A DNA stretch of 64,000 nt, taken from the NCBI GenBank assembly GCA_000696115.1, contig JJOH01000019.1, positions 248,001-312,000 on the forward strand, in the 5' to 3' direction. The translations under genes and the position numbers were made by a program. Position 1 is the stretch's first letter; each line of letters opens with the position of its first letter. This document shows, piece by piece, positions 24,783 through 33,820 of this stretch. Below the pieces are notes generated by a model. The model saw only the letters and a list, made by a program, of their open reading frames with translations, did no database searches and was not told where the DNA came from. This DNA is from Streptomyces olindensis. Its GTDB lineage: Bacteria > Actinomycetota > Actinomycetes > Streptomycetales > Streptomycetaceae.

Positions 24783-25715
24783 ATGACCGAGATCCCCGTA
24801 CCCGGCACCGACGCCCCGCTCGACGAGGCGACCGGGGTGTTCGTCGACCATCGCGAGCTGCTGTTCGGCGTCGTCTACAACATGCTCGGCAGTGTCGCCG
24901 ACACCGAGGACGTCCTGCAGGAGACGTGGCTGTCCTGGACGGCCCGCGGCGGCGGCGCCCCGCTGGCCGGGATCGACAACCCGCGCGCCTATCTCGTCCG
25001 GGTGGCGGTCAACCACGCGCTGCGGCGCCGCGCGGTGATCAGCCGCCGGCAGGAGACGTACGTGGGGGCGTGGCTGCCCGAGCCGCTGGTCGCCGAGGAG
25101 GACGCCGACACCGCCGACGGGCCGGCCCTGCGGAGCGAATCGGTGTCGCTGGCGATGCTGGTGGTCCTGGAGTCGCTGACTCCCCTGGAGCGGGCCGTGT
25201 TCGTGCTGGGCGAGGTGTTCGGTTACCCGCACGCCGAGATCGCCGACATCATCGACCGCTCCCCCGCCGCCGTACGGCAGTTGGCGCGCCGGGCCCGGGA
25301 GCACGTGCACGCGCGGCGGCCGCGGTACGAGGCGCATCCGCGGGTGCGGCGGGAGGCCACCGAGCGGTTCGTGCGGGCCGCGATGGGCGGCGACATCACC
25401 GCGCTGATGGAGATCCTCGCGCCGGACGTCACGGCGTGGACGGACGCCGGCGGCAAGCGCCGGCCGGCGAACCTGCGCCCGGTGCACGGCCGGGACAAGG
25501 TGACGCGCCTGCTCACGTCCGGCCGGGGCGGTCCGGACCACCCCGTCTGGCGCTACCGGCGCGTCAACGGCGACGACGCGGCGGTGCTGTTCGACGGCGA
25601 CGCGCCCTTCGCCGTCCTGGTCCTGGACCTGACGCCGGAGGGCGACCGGGTGCGCGGCATCTACGTCGTGGCCAACCCGGACAAGCTCGCCCACGTGCCC
25701 AAGGAGGGGGTGTGA
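24783..25715 (+). CDS. sigJ: ECF41-type RNA polymerase sigma factor (SigJ-like)
   Basis: A 310-residue ECF sigma factor with a fused regulatory domain. Region 2 lies at about residues 20-90 (LLFGVVYNMLGSVADTEDVL) and region 4 at about 120-175 (LTPLERAVFVLGEVFGYPH). An NTF2/SnoaL-like domain fills 185-310. ECF41 signatures are visible: WLPEP at residues 97-101, a DAGGK variant of DGGGK, and NPDKL at 298-302. Known ECF41 factors are controlled by this C-terminal domain rather than an anti-sigma factor. They are usually beside a carboxymuconolactone decarboxylase/oxidoreductase gene. Here the neighbour is a cytochrome b gene, coupled by a GTGA overlap. Confidence 0.9.
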   Translation: MTEIPVPGTDAPLDEATGVFVDHRELLFGVVYNMLGSVADTEDVLQETWLSWTARGGGAPLAGIDNPRAYLVRVAVNHALRRRAVISRRQETYVGAWLPEPLVAEEDADTADGPALRSESVSLAMLVVLESLTPLERAVFVLGEVFGYPHAEIADIIDRSPAAVRQLARRAREHVHARRPRYEAHPRVRREATERFVRAAMGGDITALMEILAPDVTAWTDAGGKRRPANLRPVHGRDKVTRLLTSGRGGPDHPVWRYRRVNGDDAAVLFDGDAPFAVLVLDLTPEGDRVRGIYVVANPDKLAHVPKEGV

Positions 25716-27229
25716 GCGCCGGACGCGGCGAGCGCCTGGCCGACTGGTTCGACGACCGGCTCGGCACCCACACGCTCGGCCGGAAGTACCTGCGCAAGGT
25801 GTTCCCGGACCACTGGTCCTTCCTGCTCGGCGAGATCTGCCTGTACAGCTTCGTGGTGCTGGTGCTCACCGGCGTGTACCTGACGCTGTTCTTCCACCCG
25901 TCGATGAACGAGGTGGTGTACGACGGGAGTTACCCGCCGCTGAACGGCGTGCGCATGTCCGAGGCGTACGCGTCCACGCTGGACATCAGCTTCGACGTGC
26001 GCGGCGGGCTGCTGATCCGGCAGCTGCACCACTGGGCGGCGCTGGTCTTCGTCGCCGCCATGCTGACGCACATGATGCGGCACTTCTTCACGGGCTCGTT
26101 CCGCAAGCCCCGGGAGGTCAACTGGCTGTTCGGCTGGCTGCTGCTGTTCCTCGGCCTGTTCGAGGGGCTGTTCGGCTACTCGCTCCCCGACGACCTGCTG
26201 TCGGGCACGGGCCTGAGGTTCGTGCACGGGGCGCTGCTGTCGGTGCCGATCGTGGGGACGTACCTGGCGATGTTCGTGTTCGGCGGGGAGTTCCCCGGCG
26301 ACGACATCGTGGCCCGCTTCTACGCGCTGCACGTGCTGCTGGTCCCCGGGATCATGGCGGCGCTGATCGTGGTCCACGTGCTGCTCGTCGTGTACCACAA
26401 GCACACCCAGTTCGCGGGGCCCGGGCGCACCGAACGCAACGTCGTGGGGGCGCCCTTCATGCCGGTGTACCTGGCGAAGGCGGGCGGCTTCTTCTTCCTG
26501 GTGTTCGGGGTGCTGGCACTGATGGCGGCGGTGGCGACGATCAACCCGGTCTGGTCGTACGGCCCCTACCGCGCCGACCAGGTGTCGACGGGCGCCCAGC
26601 CCGACTGGTACCTGGGCTTCGCCGAGGGACTGGTACGGATCATGCCCGGCTGGGAGATCACGCTGTGGGGGCACACGCTGGTGCTGGGGGTGCTGATACC
26701 GGTGGTGGTCTTCCCGCTGCTGCTGGTCTTCATCGGCGTGTACCCGTTCCTGGAGGCCCGGTTCACGCGGGACCGGCAGGAGCACCATCTGCTGGACCGG
26801 CCGCGCGACCGCCCGGTCCGCACGGCGATCGGGGCGGCCTGGATCAGCCTCTACCTGGTGCTGCTGGCGGGCGGCGGCAACGACATCGTGGCGACCCGCC
26901 TCCATCTGTCGATCAACACGGTGACGTGGGCGGTGCGGATCGGGATGTTCGTCGTCCCGGCGGCCGTCTTCGTCGTCACCCGGCGCGTCTGCCTGGGGTT
27001 GCGGGAGCGCGACCGGGAGCTGGCGGCGCACGGCCGCCCCACCGGCGTGATCCGGCGGCTGCCGCACGGCGAGTACGTGGAGGTGCACGAGCCGCTGGAC
27101 CCGGCCCGGCTGCACACCCTGACCGCCCATGAGCGGCCGGGCGAACACGTCGGGCACGGGCCGTCGCGGCGGGCCGTGGCCGGGCCGGTCAGGACCGGGC
27201 GCGACAGAACTCACGGACCGTCCGGTTGA
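25712..27229 (+). CDS. qcrB: Cytochrome bc1 complex cytochrome b subunit, solitary QcrB paralogue
   Basis: A 505-residue membrane protein of the actinobacterial QcrB type. Haem-ligand pairs fit His106/His120 (RQLHHWAALVFVAAMLTH) and His207/His222 (ALHVLLVPGIMAALIVVH). The quinol-site motif is PDWYLGF. Eight or more membrane helices are followed by a hydrophilic C-terminus. Streptomyces carry a housekeeping qcrCAB operon; here no cytochrome c1 or Rieske gene is adjacent, so this is an accessory copy. AAGGAGGGGG precedes the GTG at 25712, whose first bases overlap the sigma-factor stop. Its 3' end overlaps the convergent hydrolase gene by 41 nt. Confidence 0.9.
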   Translation: MSAGRGERLADWFDDRLGTHTLGRKYLRKVFPDHWSFLLGEICLYSFVVLVLTGVYLTLFFHPSMNEVVYDGSYPPLNGVRMSEAYASTLDISFDVRGGLLIRQLHHWAALVFVAAMLTHMMRHFFTGSFRKPREVNWLFGWLLLFLGLFEGLFGYSLPDDLLSGTGLRFVHGALLSVPIVGTYLAMFVFGGEFPGDDIVARFYALHVLLVPGIMAALIVVHVLLVVYHKHTQFAGPGRTERNVVGAPFMPVYLAKAGGFFFLVFGVLALMAAVATINPVWSYGPYRADQVSTGAQPDWYLGFAEGLVRIMPGWEITLWGHTLVLGVLIPVVVFPLLLVFIGVYPFLEARFTRDRQEHHLLDRPRDRPVRTAIGAAWISLYLVLLAGGGNDIVATRLHLSINTVTWAVRIGMFVVPAAVFVVTRRVCLGLRERDRELAAHGRPTGVIRRLPHGEYVEVHEPLDPARLHTLTAHERPGEHVGHGPSRRAVAGPVRTGRDRTHGPSG

Positions 27230-27980
27230 AGGCGTCCGGGGCCTCCACGTTGCTGAGGTGCCCGATGCCGGGGAGCACGACCAGCGTGGCCTCCGGGATC
27301 GCTTCGAGGAACCGGCGGGCGACGGGCTCCACCGGGGAACGCGCGTCCAGCTCTCCCCAGAGCAGGAGGGTGGGCACCTCGATCGCGGGCAGCAGGTCAC
27401 GCTGGTCGGTCCCGGCCATGATGGTGAGTTCGGTCCGGATGGTCCGGGCGCGGGCGTCGGCCGACATCACGGACAGCAGCCGCACGGCGTCGGCGGGCGG
27501 CTCGGCGGCGAACAGGCCCGGCAGGGTCGGCGCGAACTCCTCGGCCGGGACCGCGAGCATCCGCTCCGCCCCCTCGACCCGCTGCCGCACCTCCGCCGGG
27601 GGCAGTGAGCCCTTCCAGCCGGCGTAGGTGTCGACGAGGAGGAGCGTGCGGACGAGCTCGGGGTGGTTGCGGTAGAGCTCCAGGACGACGGTCCCGCCCC
27701 AGGACAGGCCCAGGACGTGGGCCGGGCCGAGGCCGACGTCCTCGATGACCGACGCGAGGCAGCGGGCGTAGTCGGCCAGGGTGAAGGAGGGCGGGACGTC
27801 GGAGGAGCGGCCGGCGCCCGGTTCGTCCCAGGCGATCACGGTGAACTCGTCGGCCAGCTCCGCGAGCTGCGGACGGAACAGGCGGGCGTCCGTCGTCGCG
27901 GCGTGCGCGAGCACGAGGGGCGGGCCCCGGCCCGCCCGGTCGTACGCGACCTCGATGCCGTCGACCCGCACCGCTGGCAT
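27189..27980 (-). CDS. Alpha/beta-fold hydrolase
   Basis: A 263-residue alpha/beta hydrolase. The nucleophile elbow is GLSWGGT, the acid is probably the Asp in WGELDARSP, and the catalytic His is in PGIGHLSNVE. The N-terminal DRAGRGPPLVLAHA is the oxyanion-loop region. The pattern is that of the 3-oxoadipate enol-lactonase/haloperoxidase-like group, but the substrate is unknown. The C-terminal codons overlap the 3' end of the convergent cytochrome b gene. Confidence 0.85.
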   Translation of the reverse strand: MPAVRVDGIEVAYDRAGRGPPLVLAHAATTDARLFRPQLAELADEFTVIAWDEPGAGRSSDVPPSFTLADYARCLASVIEDVGLGPAHVLGLSWGGTVVLELYRNHPELVRTLLLVDTYAGWKGSLPPAEVRQRVEGAERMLAVPAEEFAPTLPGLFAAEPPADAVRLLSVMSADARARTIRTELTIMAGTDQRDLLPAIEVPTLLLWGELDARSPVEPVARRFLEAIPEATLVVLPGIGHLSNVEAPDAFNRTVREFCRARS

Positions 27981-27999
27981 GACACCAGGCTACGCGCGG

Positions 28000-28036
28000 G
28001 TGCCGGGGGCGTCCTGTCGGCGGACTCCCCCGGCAC
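28000..28036 (-). terminator. Candidate terminator downstream of the GH9 gene
   Basis: GTGCCGGGGG (28000-28009) pairs with CCCCCGGCAC (28027-28036) over a 17-nt loop, 35 bp beyond the stop of the minus-strand cellulase gene. The large loop makes it less certain. Confidence 0.45.
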
Positions 28037-28070
28037 GCGGCGGGGCCGTACCGGCCCTGGTGGGTCGCCC

Positions 28071-30314
28071 CTAGCCCTGGTCCGCCACGAAGGAGGCCAT
28101 GCGGGTCAGGGCGGCGTTCCAGTTGATCGTGTGCTCGTTGGTCGACCAGGACTGGATGTCGTCGATGTAGCAGAACTGGCCGACGCAGCCCTGGAGTTTG
28201 CTCTGTGCGTAGGGGTCCTGGATGCTCGAGTTCGGCCCGCCGGCGAGGGTGCCCTTCGGCGGGTTCGGCTGGTTCGGGTCGAGCTGGCGGGCGTACCAGC
28301 GGCTGTGCTGGTTCTGCGCGCTGACCTCGCCGTAGCCGGTGACGTAGGAGATGTTCAGCGCGTTGCGGCCCAGGATGTAGTCCATGCTCTGCAGCGCGCC
28401 GTCCCGGTACTTGGCGGCGCCGGTGATGTCGTAGGCGGTGGCGAGGACGACGGCGTTGTTGAGGATCTGGTGGCTGGAGCCCCAGTCGTACTTGTGGGCG
28501 TCGGGGGCGTACGGCATGCCGTAGGGGTGTGCCTTCAGGGTGGCCAGGTAGCGGTCGGCGCCCTGGACGACGGACCGGCGCACCTTGTCCCGGCCGGGCA
28601 GCTTGTTGGGCACCGTGGCGAGGTCCAGGCGTCCCGCCGCACCGGTGCGGGCCCAGTCGAAGCCGATGGGCTTGAAGAGGTCGGCCGTGTGGACCGGTGA
28701 CTTCAGGACGTGGTCCTCGTACCGCTTCTCGCCCGTGGAGAGGTACAGCTCGGCCGCCGCCCAGTAGAAGTCGTCGCTGACGTCGGTGTCGGCGTAGGCG
28801 CCGCCGCCGATGCCGTCGCTCTCGGAGGCGTGGCGGTCGGGGTGGGCGAGCGCCGCCGAGAAGGCCTTGCGCGCGGCGGCCAGTGCCTTGGCGGCGAACG
28901 CCTTGTCGTAGGGACGGTACAGGCGGGCCGCCTGCGCGGCCGAGGCGGCCAGGTTCAGGGTCGCGGCCGTGGACGGCGGGTGCAGCTCACGCTTCTGCGG
29001 GTCGTCGTGGGGCATCAACGGCAGCCCGGTCCACTGTTCGTCGTGCATCTTGTGGTGGGCCATCCCGGCCAGCGGCTTGCCGTCGGGCACCTGCATCTTC
29101 AGCAGGAACTCCAGCTCCCAGCGGGCCTCGTCGAGGAGGTCCGGCACCTTGTTGCCGCTCTCGGGGATGGCGAGGGTGCCGTCGCCGAGCTTGCCGGCGT
29201 CGCCGGTGCGGGCGTGCAGGGCGCGTTCGTAGGTGCTCAGCACCTCCCAGACGGAGATGCCTCCGTTGACGACGTACTTGCCGTGGTCGCCGGCGTCGTA
29301 CCAGCCGCCGCTGACGTCGAGCGAGTAGTCGCAGACGCCGGGCTGGCAGGGCACGTTCGTGTCGCCCTGGTTGGGTGCCACGCCGACGTGACCGGCCGGG
29401 CGGCCGTAGCCGGGCCGCAGGTCGTCGCGTATCGCGATGCCGCTGCGCTGGGTGTAGTAGTACTTCGCCGAGTCCAGCCGGAGCCGCTCGTAGACGCTCG
29501 CGTCGATGTCGAAGGGGCGGCTGGTCTCGCCGTCGGCGGTGAGCGTGAAGCCGGTGCCCTTCGTGCGGTACGCGCCGAAGTCGATCGAGTGGACGTTCTG
29601 GCCGGAGGAGGCGTCGACACCGCGCGGCACGGTCGTGCCCCGGGCGACGACCGTCCCGCCGGAGTTCTTCAGCTGCCAGGGCAGCTTCGCCGTGGCGTCG
29701 GTGACCAGGGTGGCGTTCTTCGGCCCGGCGGGCAGGTAGGCGACCTGGTTGACCCGGACCCGGGGCCCGGTGTCCGGCTCGTACGGCTCCGGGGTCACCC
29801 CGCCCAGCAGCGACACGTCGTCCAGGCAGAAGCGCCAGGGGTCCGCGCTGCCGCCGAGCTGGAAGCCGACCTGGCCCTGGGCGGTGTCGACGGGCGAGGT
29901 GAAGGTGTAGGAGTAGGTGTCGCCGGAGACGCTGAGCTGCGGTGTCACCTCGTGGTAGGTGTCGTACGGCGACACCGACAGGCCGACGATCGCGCGCACC
30001 ACGTGCCCGGCGGGGGTCCCGGCCGCGCTGAAGGAGAAGCGGTACGACTCCCCCTTCACGAGGGTGATGTCGTTCTGGCCGACGGCGGCGTCCCAGCGGT
30101 TGGTGGTGCCGCCGGGCACGTCGGCGCAGAGCCGGCCGTCGGACAGGCCGGCGGTGACGTTGCTGGTCGTCCACCAGGGGTCGGTGGTGGAGTCGAAGGT
30201 GCCGTTCCTGACCTGCTCGACCTCCTCGGCCCCGGCCGGTGCGGAGGGCAGCGCGGTGAGCGCGGTCGCCAGCAGGGCTGTCAGGGACAACAGGGCGGTT
30301 CTGCGTCGTTTCAC
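28071..30314 (-). CDS. Secreted GH9 endoglucanase with N-terminal CBM4/9
   Basis: A 747-residue secreted cellulase. A signal peptide (about 1-29) is followed by a CBM4/9-type carbohydrate-binding module (about 35-170, starting VRNGTFDSTTDPWW). Next come an Ig-like CelD-N domain (about 180-270, VRVNQVAYLP) and the GH9 catalytic domain. The catalytic base region is GGWYDAGDHGKYV and the catalytic acid lies in NEHTINWNA near the C-terminus. GH9 enzymes invert configuration while cutting beta-1,4-glucan. The GTG at 30314 has AGAGGAG upstream. A perfect CebR operator lies 40-53 bp upstream of the start, so expression is probably induced by cello-oligosaccharides. Confidence 0.93.
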   Translation of the reverse strand: MKRRRTALLSLTALLATALTALPSAPAGAEEVEQVRNGTFDSTTDPWWTTSNVTAGLSDGRLCADVPGGTTNRWDAAVGQNDITLVKGESYRFSFSAAGTPAGHVVRAIVGLSVSPYDTYHEVTPQLSVSGDTYSYTFTSPVDTAQGQVGFQLGGSADPWRFCLDDVSLLGGVTPEPYEPDTGPRVRVNQVAYLPAGPKNATLVTDATAKLPWQLKNSGGTVVARGTTVPRGVDASSGQNVHSIDFGAYRTKGTGFTLTADGETSRPFDIDASVYERLRLDSAKYYYTQRSGIAIRDDLRPGYGRPAGHVGVAPNQGDTNVPCQPGVCDYSLDVSGGWYDAGDHGKYVVNGGISVWEVLSTYERALHARTGDAGKLGDGTLAIPESGNKVPDLLDEARWELEFLLKMQVPDGKPLAGMAHHKMHDEQWTGLPLMPHDDPQKRELHPPSTAATLNLAASAAQAARLYRPYDKAFAAKALAAARKAFSAALAHPDRHASESDGIGGGAYADTDVSDDFYWAAAELYLSTGEKRYEDHVLKSPVHTADLFKPIGFDWARTGAAGRLDLATVPNKLPGRDKVRRSVVQGADRYLATLKAHPYGMPYAPDAHKYDWGSSHQILNNAVVLATAYDITGAAKYRDGALQSMDYILGRNALNISYVTGYGEVSAQNQHSRWYARQLDPNQPNPPKGTLAGGPNSSIQDPYAQSKLQGCVGQFCYIDDIQSWSTNEHTINWNAALTRMASFVADQG

Positions 30315-30353
30315 GCCTGGGCTCCTCTGGGGAGGTGCGGGTGGCGCTCGCGA

Positions 30354-30367
30354 TGGGAGCGCTCCCA
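30354..30367. promoter_or_regulatory. CebR operator
   Basis: TGGGAGCGCTCCCA is a perfect 14-bp palindrome identical to the CebR-binding consensus of streptomycetes. It lies 40-53 bp upstream of the GH9 start codon, where a repressor would block transcription. CebR itself is not in the window. Confidence 0.92.
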
Positions 30368-30469
30368 GATGCGGACGCAGGCCATCGTTGTGGCAGATGT
30401 GACACCCCGTCAACGGTCCGGACCAGACTGGTTGTTCACCGCCCGTCCGGACCGTTGCGTCCCGGGTGG

Positions 30470-33400
30470 TCAGGCGGCCGGGGTCTCCAGCCGACTGATG
30501 CGGATCGCGCCCCGGGCCTCGTCGGGGTGGCGACTCGTCAGGGTGAGCCGGATGCGGGAGCCGCGCAGGGGGGCGAAGGTGACCACGGTCGGGGCGCCGG
30601 AGGCGGTGGCCCAGTCGATCGCGGTGTCCCGGGCGGCCCGCCACGCACGGCCGTCCCACACGGCCACCTCGATCGAGGCGGGCAGGCTGTGCGTGGCGTC
30701 CACGGTGAAGGAGACGTCCACCCGGTCGAAGCCGCGGGTACGCCCGTGGTCGACCGAGACCCAGTCCTCGGCGCGGGCCCCGTCGAAGGCGGGCAGCAGG
30801 GCCGTGGCCTGTTTGAAGAAGCCGTTGGACCAGCCGGTGGCCGGGTCGCCGTCGAGCATGGCGGCGGGCAGGGTGTCCGGACGGCCCGAGTAACTGGCGT
30901 CGGCGTGCGGATGATTCACGGGTGCCGGGTGCTCGGGCCTGAACACCGGCGGCTCGGTCTCGGCCCGGTCGCGGGCCGGTGTGGCGCGTACGGACGCCGT
31001 GCCGTCGCGCAGGCCGTCGGCCCGGGCCGTCACCGTCAGGCGGCCCGTCCGGGTGCCGGAGCGGACGATGGCGAGGGCCTTGCCGTGGAAGGCGGTGCGG
31101 GTGCTCGCCTGGTAGCGCTCGGCGCTCTCCTGGCGGCCGTTGTCGAGTCCGGCGAGGGAGCCGTTCGCCACGTCGAAGGAGATCAAGTGCTCGGCGTCGG
31201 GCACCACGGTGCCCCGCCGGTCGACGACCTCGGCGGTCACGAAGACCAGGGAGCGGCCGTCGGCGGCGAGCGACGTGCGGTCCGGGGTCAGGCGTATCGC
31301 GTGCGGGGCGCCGGCGGTCCGCAGCACGTCGGTGGCGACCACCCGGCCGTCCTGCCGCGCGACGGCCTTCAGTTCGCCCGGCTCGTAGGGCACCCTCCAG
31401 GTCAGGTGGAGCTTGCCGGCGCTGCCGTTGGGGCTGGTGTAGCTGCCCGGGTAGGGGCCGTCGGTGAAGGTCTTGTCGTCCCCGGTCGCCTCGGTGGTCT
31501 CCAGGTAGGCGCGGCCGTCGACGGTCTTCTTGGTGTCGAACCGCCGGACGCCCAGGGACTTTCCGTTCAGGTACAGCTCGACGGTGTCCACGTTGGCGTA
31601 GGCCCAGACCTCGACGGTGTCGCCCTCGGCGTGGTTCCAGGTCATCGGCAGCAGATGGACCATCGGCTCCTCGGTCCACTGGCTCCGGAACAGGTGGTAC
31701 ATGTCCTTCGGGAAGCCCGCGGTGTCGACCGCGCCGAAGAAGGACGCCTTGACCGGGAAGACGTCGTACGGGGTGGGCTCGCCGAGGTAGTCGATGCCCG
31801 ACCAGAGGAACTGCCCGGCGAACCACTTGCGGTCCCGGTCCTTCTTGTGGCCGTACTCGCCGCTCATGGTCCAGGAGGCGAGGTTGTTGTCGTAGGAGGA
31901 GGTCGAGCGCCTGCCGGGCGTGTGGTTCTCGCCGGTGTTGAGGTGCTCGGGCTCCTGGTAGGCGCCACGGGTGGAGGTCTCGGAGGAGGACTCGGACTCG
32001 AAGAGGAACAGGTGCGGGTAGGCCGCGTGCAGCTGGTCCACCGACTTGGCGGTGTTGTAGTTCAGCCCGAGGCCGTCCAGCTTGGCGAGCATCAGGTCGG
32101 CGGCGGAGCCCTTGGCGGGCATGCGGCGGTACTTGTCGGAGCCGATGACCAGCGGTCGGGTGTCGTCGGCCGCCCTGATCGCGGCGATGATCCGGTCGGC
32201 CATGGCGAGACCCGCGGTGGAAGTGGAGTCGGGGACCTCGTTGCCGATGGACCACATCAGCACGGCGGGCGAGTTGCGGGCCGCGAGCACCATCTCGGTG
32301 GCGTCCTTCTCGCCCCACTCGTCGAAGAACCGGCCGTAGTCGTAGCGGTTCTTGCCGGTGCGCCAGCAGTCGAACGCCTCCACCAGCATGATGACGCCCA
32401 GCTCCTCGCAGACCTGGATCACCTCGGGGGCGGGCGGGTTGTGGGCGGTGCGCAGGGCGTTGACGCCCATGGACCGCATGATCTCCAGCTGGCGGCGGAC
32501 CGCGTCGATGTGCACGGCGGCGCCGAGCGCGCCCAGGTCGTGATGGAGGTCGACGCCCTTGATCTTGTGGTGGCCGCCGTTGAGGAAGAAGCCCTCGTCG
32601 GGGTCGAAGCGGAAGGTGCGGATCCCGAAGACCGTGCGGTAGGTGTCGGTGGTCCGGCCGCCGGCGCGCAGTTCGGTGTGCAGGGTGTAGCGGTGCGGGG
32701 CGTCGATGTCCCACAGCAGCGGGCGCGGGACGGTGAGCTCGTGCGTCTCGGTGTGCTCGCCGGTGACGGCGGCCGTGGAGGAGGCGCGGGCGACCGTGCG
32801 GCCCTTGGGGTCGACGATCCGGGAGACGACCTCGACGTCCGCGCCGGTGCCCGAGGCGTCGACGACCGAGGTGGCGACGCGTACGACGGCCCGCTCGCGG
32901 GAGACCTCGGGCGTGGTGACGCGGGTGCCCCAGCGGGCCACGTGCACCGGCTCGGTGATTACCAGGCGGGCCTCGCGGTAGATGCCGCTGCCCGAGTACC
33001 AGCGGCTGCTGGGGAGCCGGTTCTGGACCTTGACCGCGAGCACGTTCTCGGTGGTGCCGTCGGTGTGCACCAGGCCCGTGAGGTCGAGGGCGAAGCCGGT
33101 GTAGCCGTAGGGGTGGCGGCCGACCTCCTCGCCGTTGCAGTGGACGACGCAGTCCATGTAGACGCCGTCGAACTCCACCGAGATCCGCCGGCCGGCGAGG
33201 GCGGGCGGCAGAGTGAAGGCGAGGCGGTACCAGCCGAGGCCGCCGGGGAGGAAGCCGGTGCCGCTGGTGGTGCCGTGCTCGGTGGTGGGGGCCTGCTCGA
33301 TGCTCCAGTCGTGCGGGACGGCGACCTCGCGCCACCCGGAGTCGTCGTACCCGGGCAGGGCGGCGTCGGCGTACGCGCCGGTCGGGTCGGTGATGCCACC

Positions 33401-33565
33401 CGGGTCGACCAGCGCGAAGCGCCAGCCGTCGCGCAGGGCGACGGTGCGGCGGCCGGACGCGCCGCGCGCCTGCTCGGCGGCCCACGCCTCCGGCGGGCCC
33501 AGCAGCGCTCCGGCCGCGGGGGCGGCGGCGGAGGCCAGCAGGACCGATCTGCGCGTGACCGACAT
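30470..33565 (-). CDS. Secreted GH2 family glycosidase (beta-galactosidase-like)
   Basis: A 1031-residue exported enzyme. The N-terminus SVTRRSVLLASAAAPAAGA looks like a twin-arginine signal. GH2 sugar-binding and Ig-like domains span about 40-340. The TIM barrel has the acid/base Glu in WSIGNEV and the nucleophile Glu in the LFLFESESSSE region. Further Ig-like domains follow, with a C-terminal discoidin/CBM32-like module (about 895-1031, DGDPATGWSNGFF). It is predicted to cleave terminal beta-galactosides or related sugars; exact specificity is unknown. GAGGGAGAA precedes the ATG. It lies upstream of, and in the same direction as, the GH9 gene but probably has its own promoter. Confidence 0.88.
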   Translation of the reverse strand: MSVTRRSVLLASAAAPAAGALLGPPEAWAAEQARGASGRRTVALRDGWRFALVDPGGITDPTGAYADAALPGYDDSGWREVAVPHDWSIEQAPTTEHGTTSGTGFLPGGLGWYRLAFTLPPALAGRRISVEFDGVYMDCVVHCNGEEVGRHPYGYTGFALDLTGLVHTDGTTENVLAVKVQNRLPSSRWYSGSGIYREARLVITEPVHVARWGTRVTTPEVSRERAVVRVATSVVDASGTGADVEVVSRIVDPKGRTVARASSTAAVTGEHTETHELTVPRPLLWDIDAPHRYTLHTELRAGGRTTDTYRTVFGIRTFRFDPDEGFFLNGGHHKIKGVDLHHDLGALGAAVHIDAVRRQLEIMRSMGVNALRTAHNPPAPEVIQVCEELGVIMLVEAFDCWRTGKNRYDYGRFFDEWGEKDATEMVLAARNSPAVLMWSIGNEVPDSTSTAGLAMADRIIAAIRAADDTRPLVIGSDKYRRMPAKGSAADLMLAKLDGLGLNYNTAKSVDQLHAAYPHLFLFESESSSETSTRGAYQEPEHLNTGENHTPGRRSTSSYDNNLASWTMSGEYGHKKDRDRKWFAGQFLWSGIDYLGEPTPYDVFPVKASFFGAVDTAGFPKDMYHLFRSQWTEEPMVHLLPMTWNHAEGDTVEVWAYANVDTVELYLNGKSLGVRRFDTKKTVDGRAYLETTEATGDDKTFTDGPYPGSYTSPNGSAGKLHLTWRVPYEPGELKAVARQDGRVVATDVLRTAGAPHAIRLTPDRTSLAADGRSLVFVTAEVVDRRGTVVPDAEHLISFDVANGSLAGLDNGRQESAERYQASTRTAFHGKALAIVRSGTRTGRLTVTARADGLRDGTASVRATPARDRAETEPPVFRPEHPAPVNHPHADASYSGRPDTLPAAMLDGDPATGWSNGFFKQATALLPAFDGARAEDWVSVDHGRTRGFDRVDVSFTVDATHSLPASIEVAVWDGRAWRAARDTAIDWATASGAPTVVTFAPLRGSRIRLTLTSRHPDEARGAIRISRLETPAA

Positions 33566-33820
33566 GGCGGTTCTCCCTCATGAGGACTCAGAAGCAATCA
33601 CAACCGACCGCGAACAAACAGATTCTGTCGATGTGTCACACGGGGCCGTCAAGAGTGCGGAAGCCGTCTTCTGCCCCGGAGGTCACATCGGCCGGATGTC
33701 CCCCTCGACCTCGCGCGCCGGGCGGCCGGGGGTTACCCGTCCACGCCGGGCGACCACGGACTAGGCTGGAACTCAAGTGACCTCCCTGTTTACTGTGAGT
33801 GTCCGTATGGAGTGGCGACG

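Noticed and set aside
24783..27229. Sigma factor and cytochrome b as one fusion protein
   Set aside because: A TGA stop separates them; the GTG start overlaps it and has its own strong ribosome-binding site.
28071..33581. A single 1836-codon minus-strand frame spanning GH9 and part of GH2
   Set aside because: Only its last 748 codons are real (GH9); the remainder is an out-of-frame shadow of the GH2 gene, which has its own Tat signal, start and frame.
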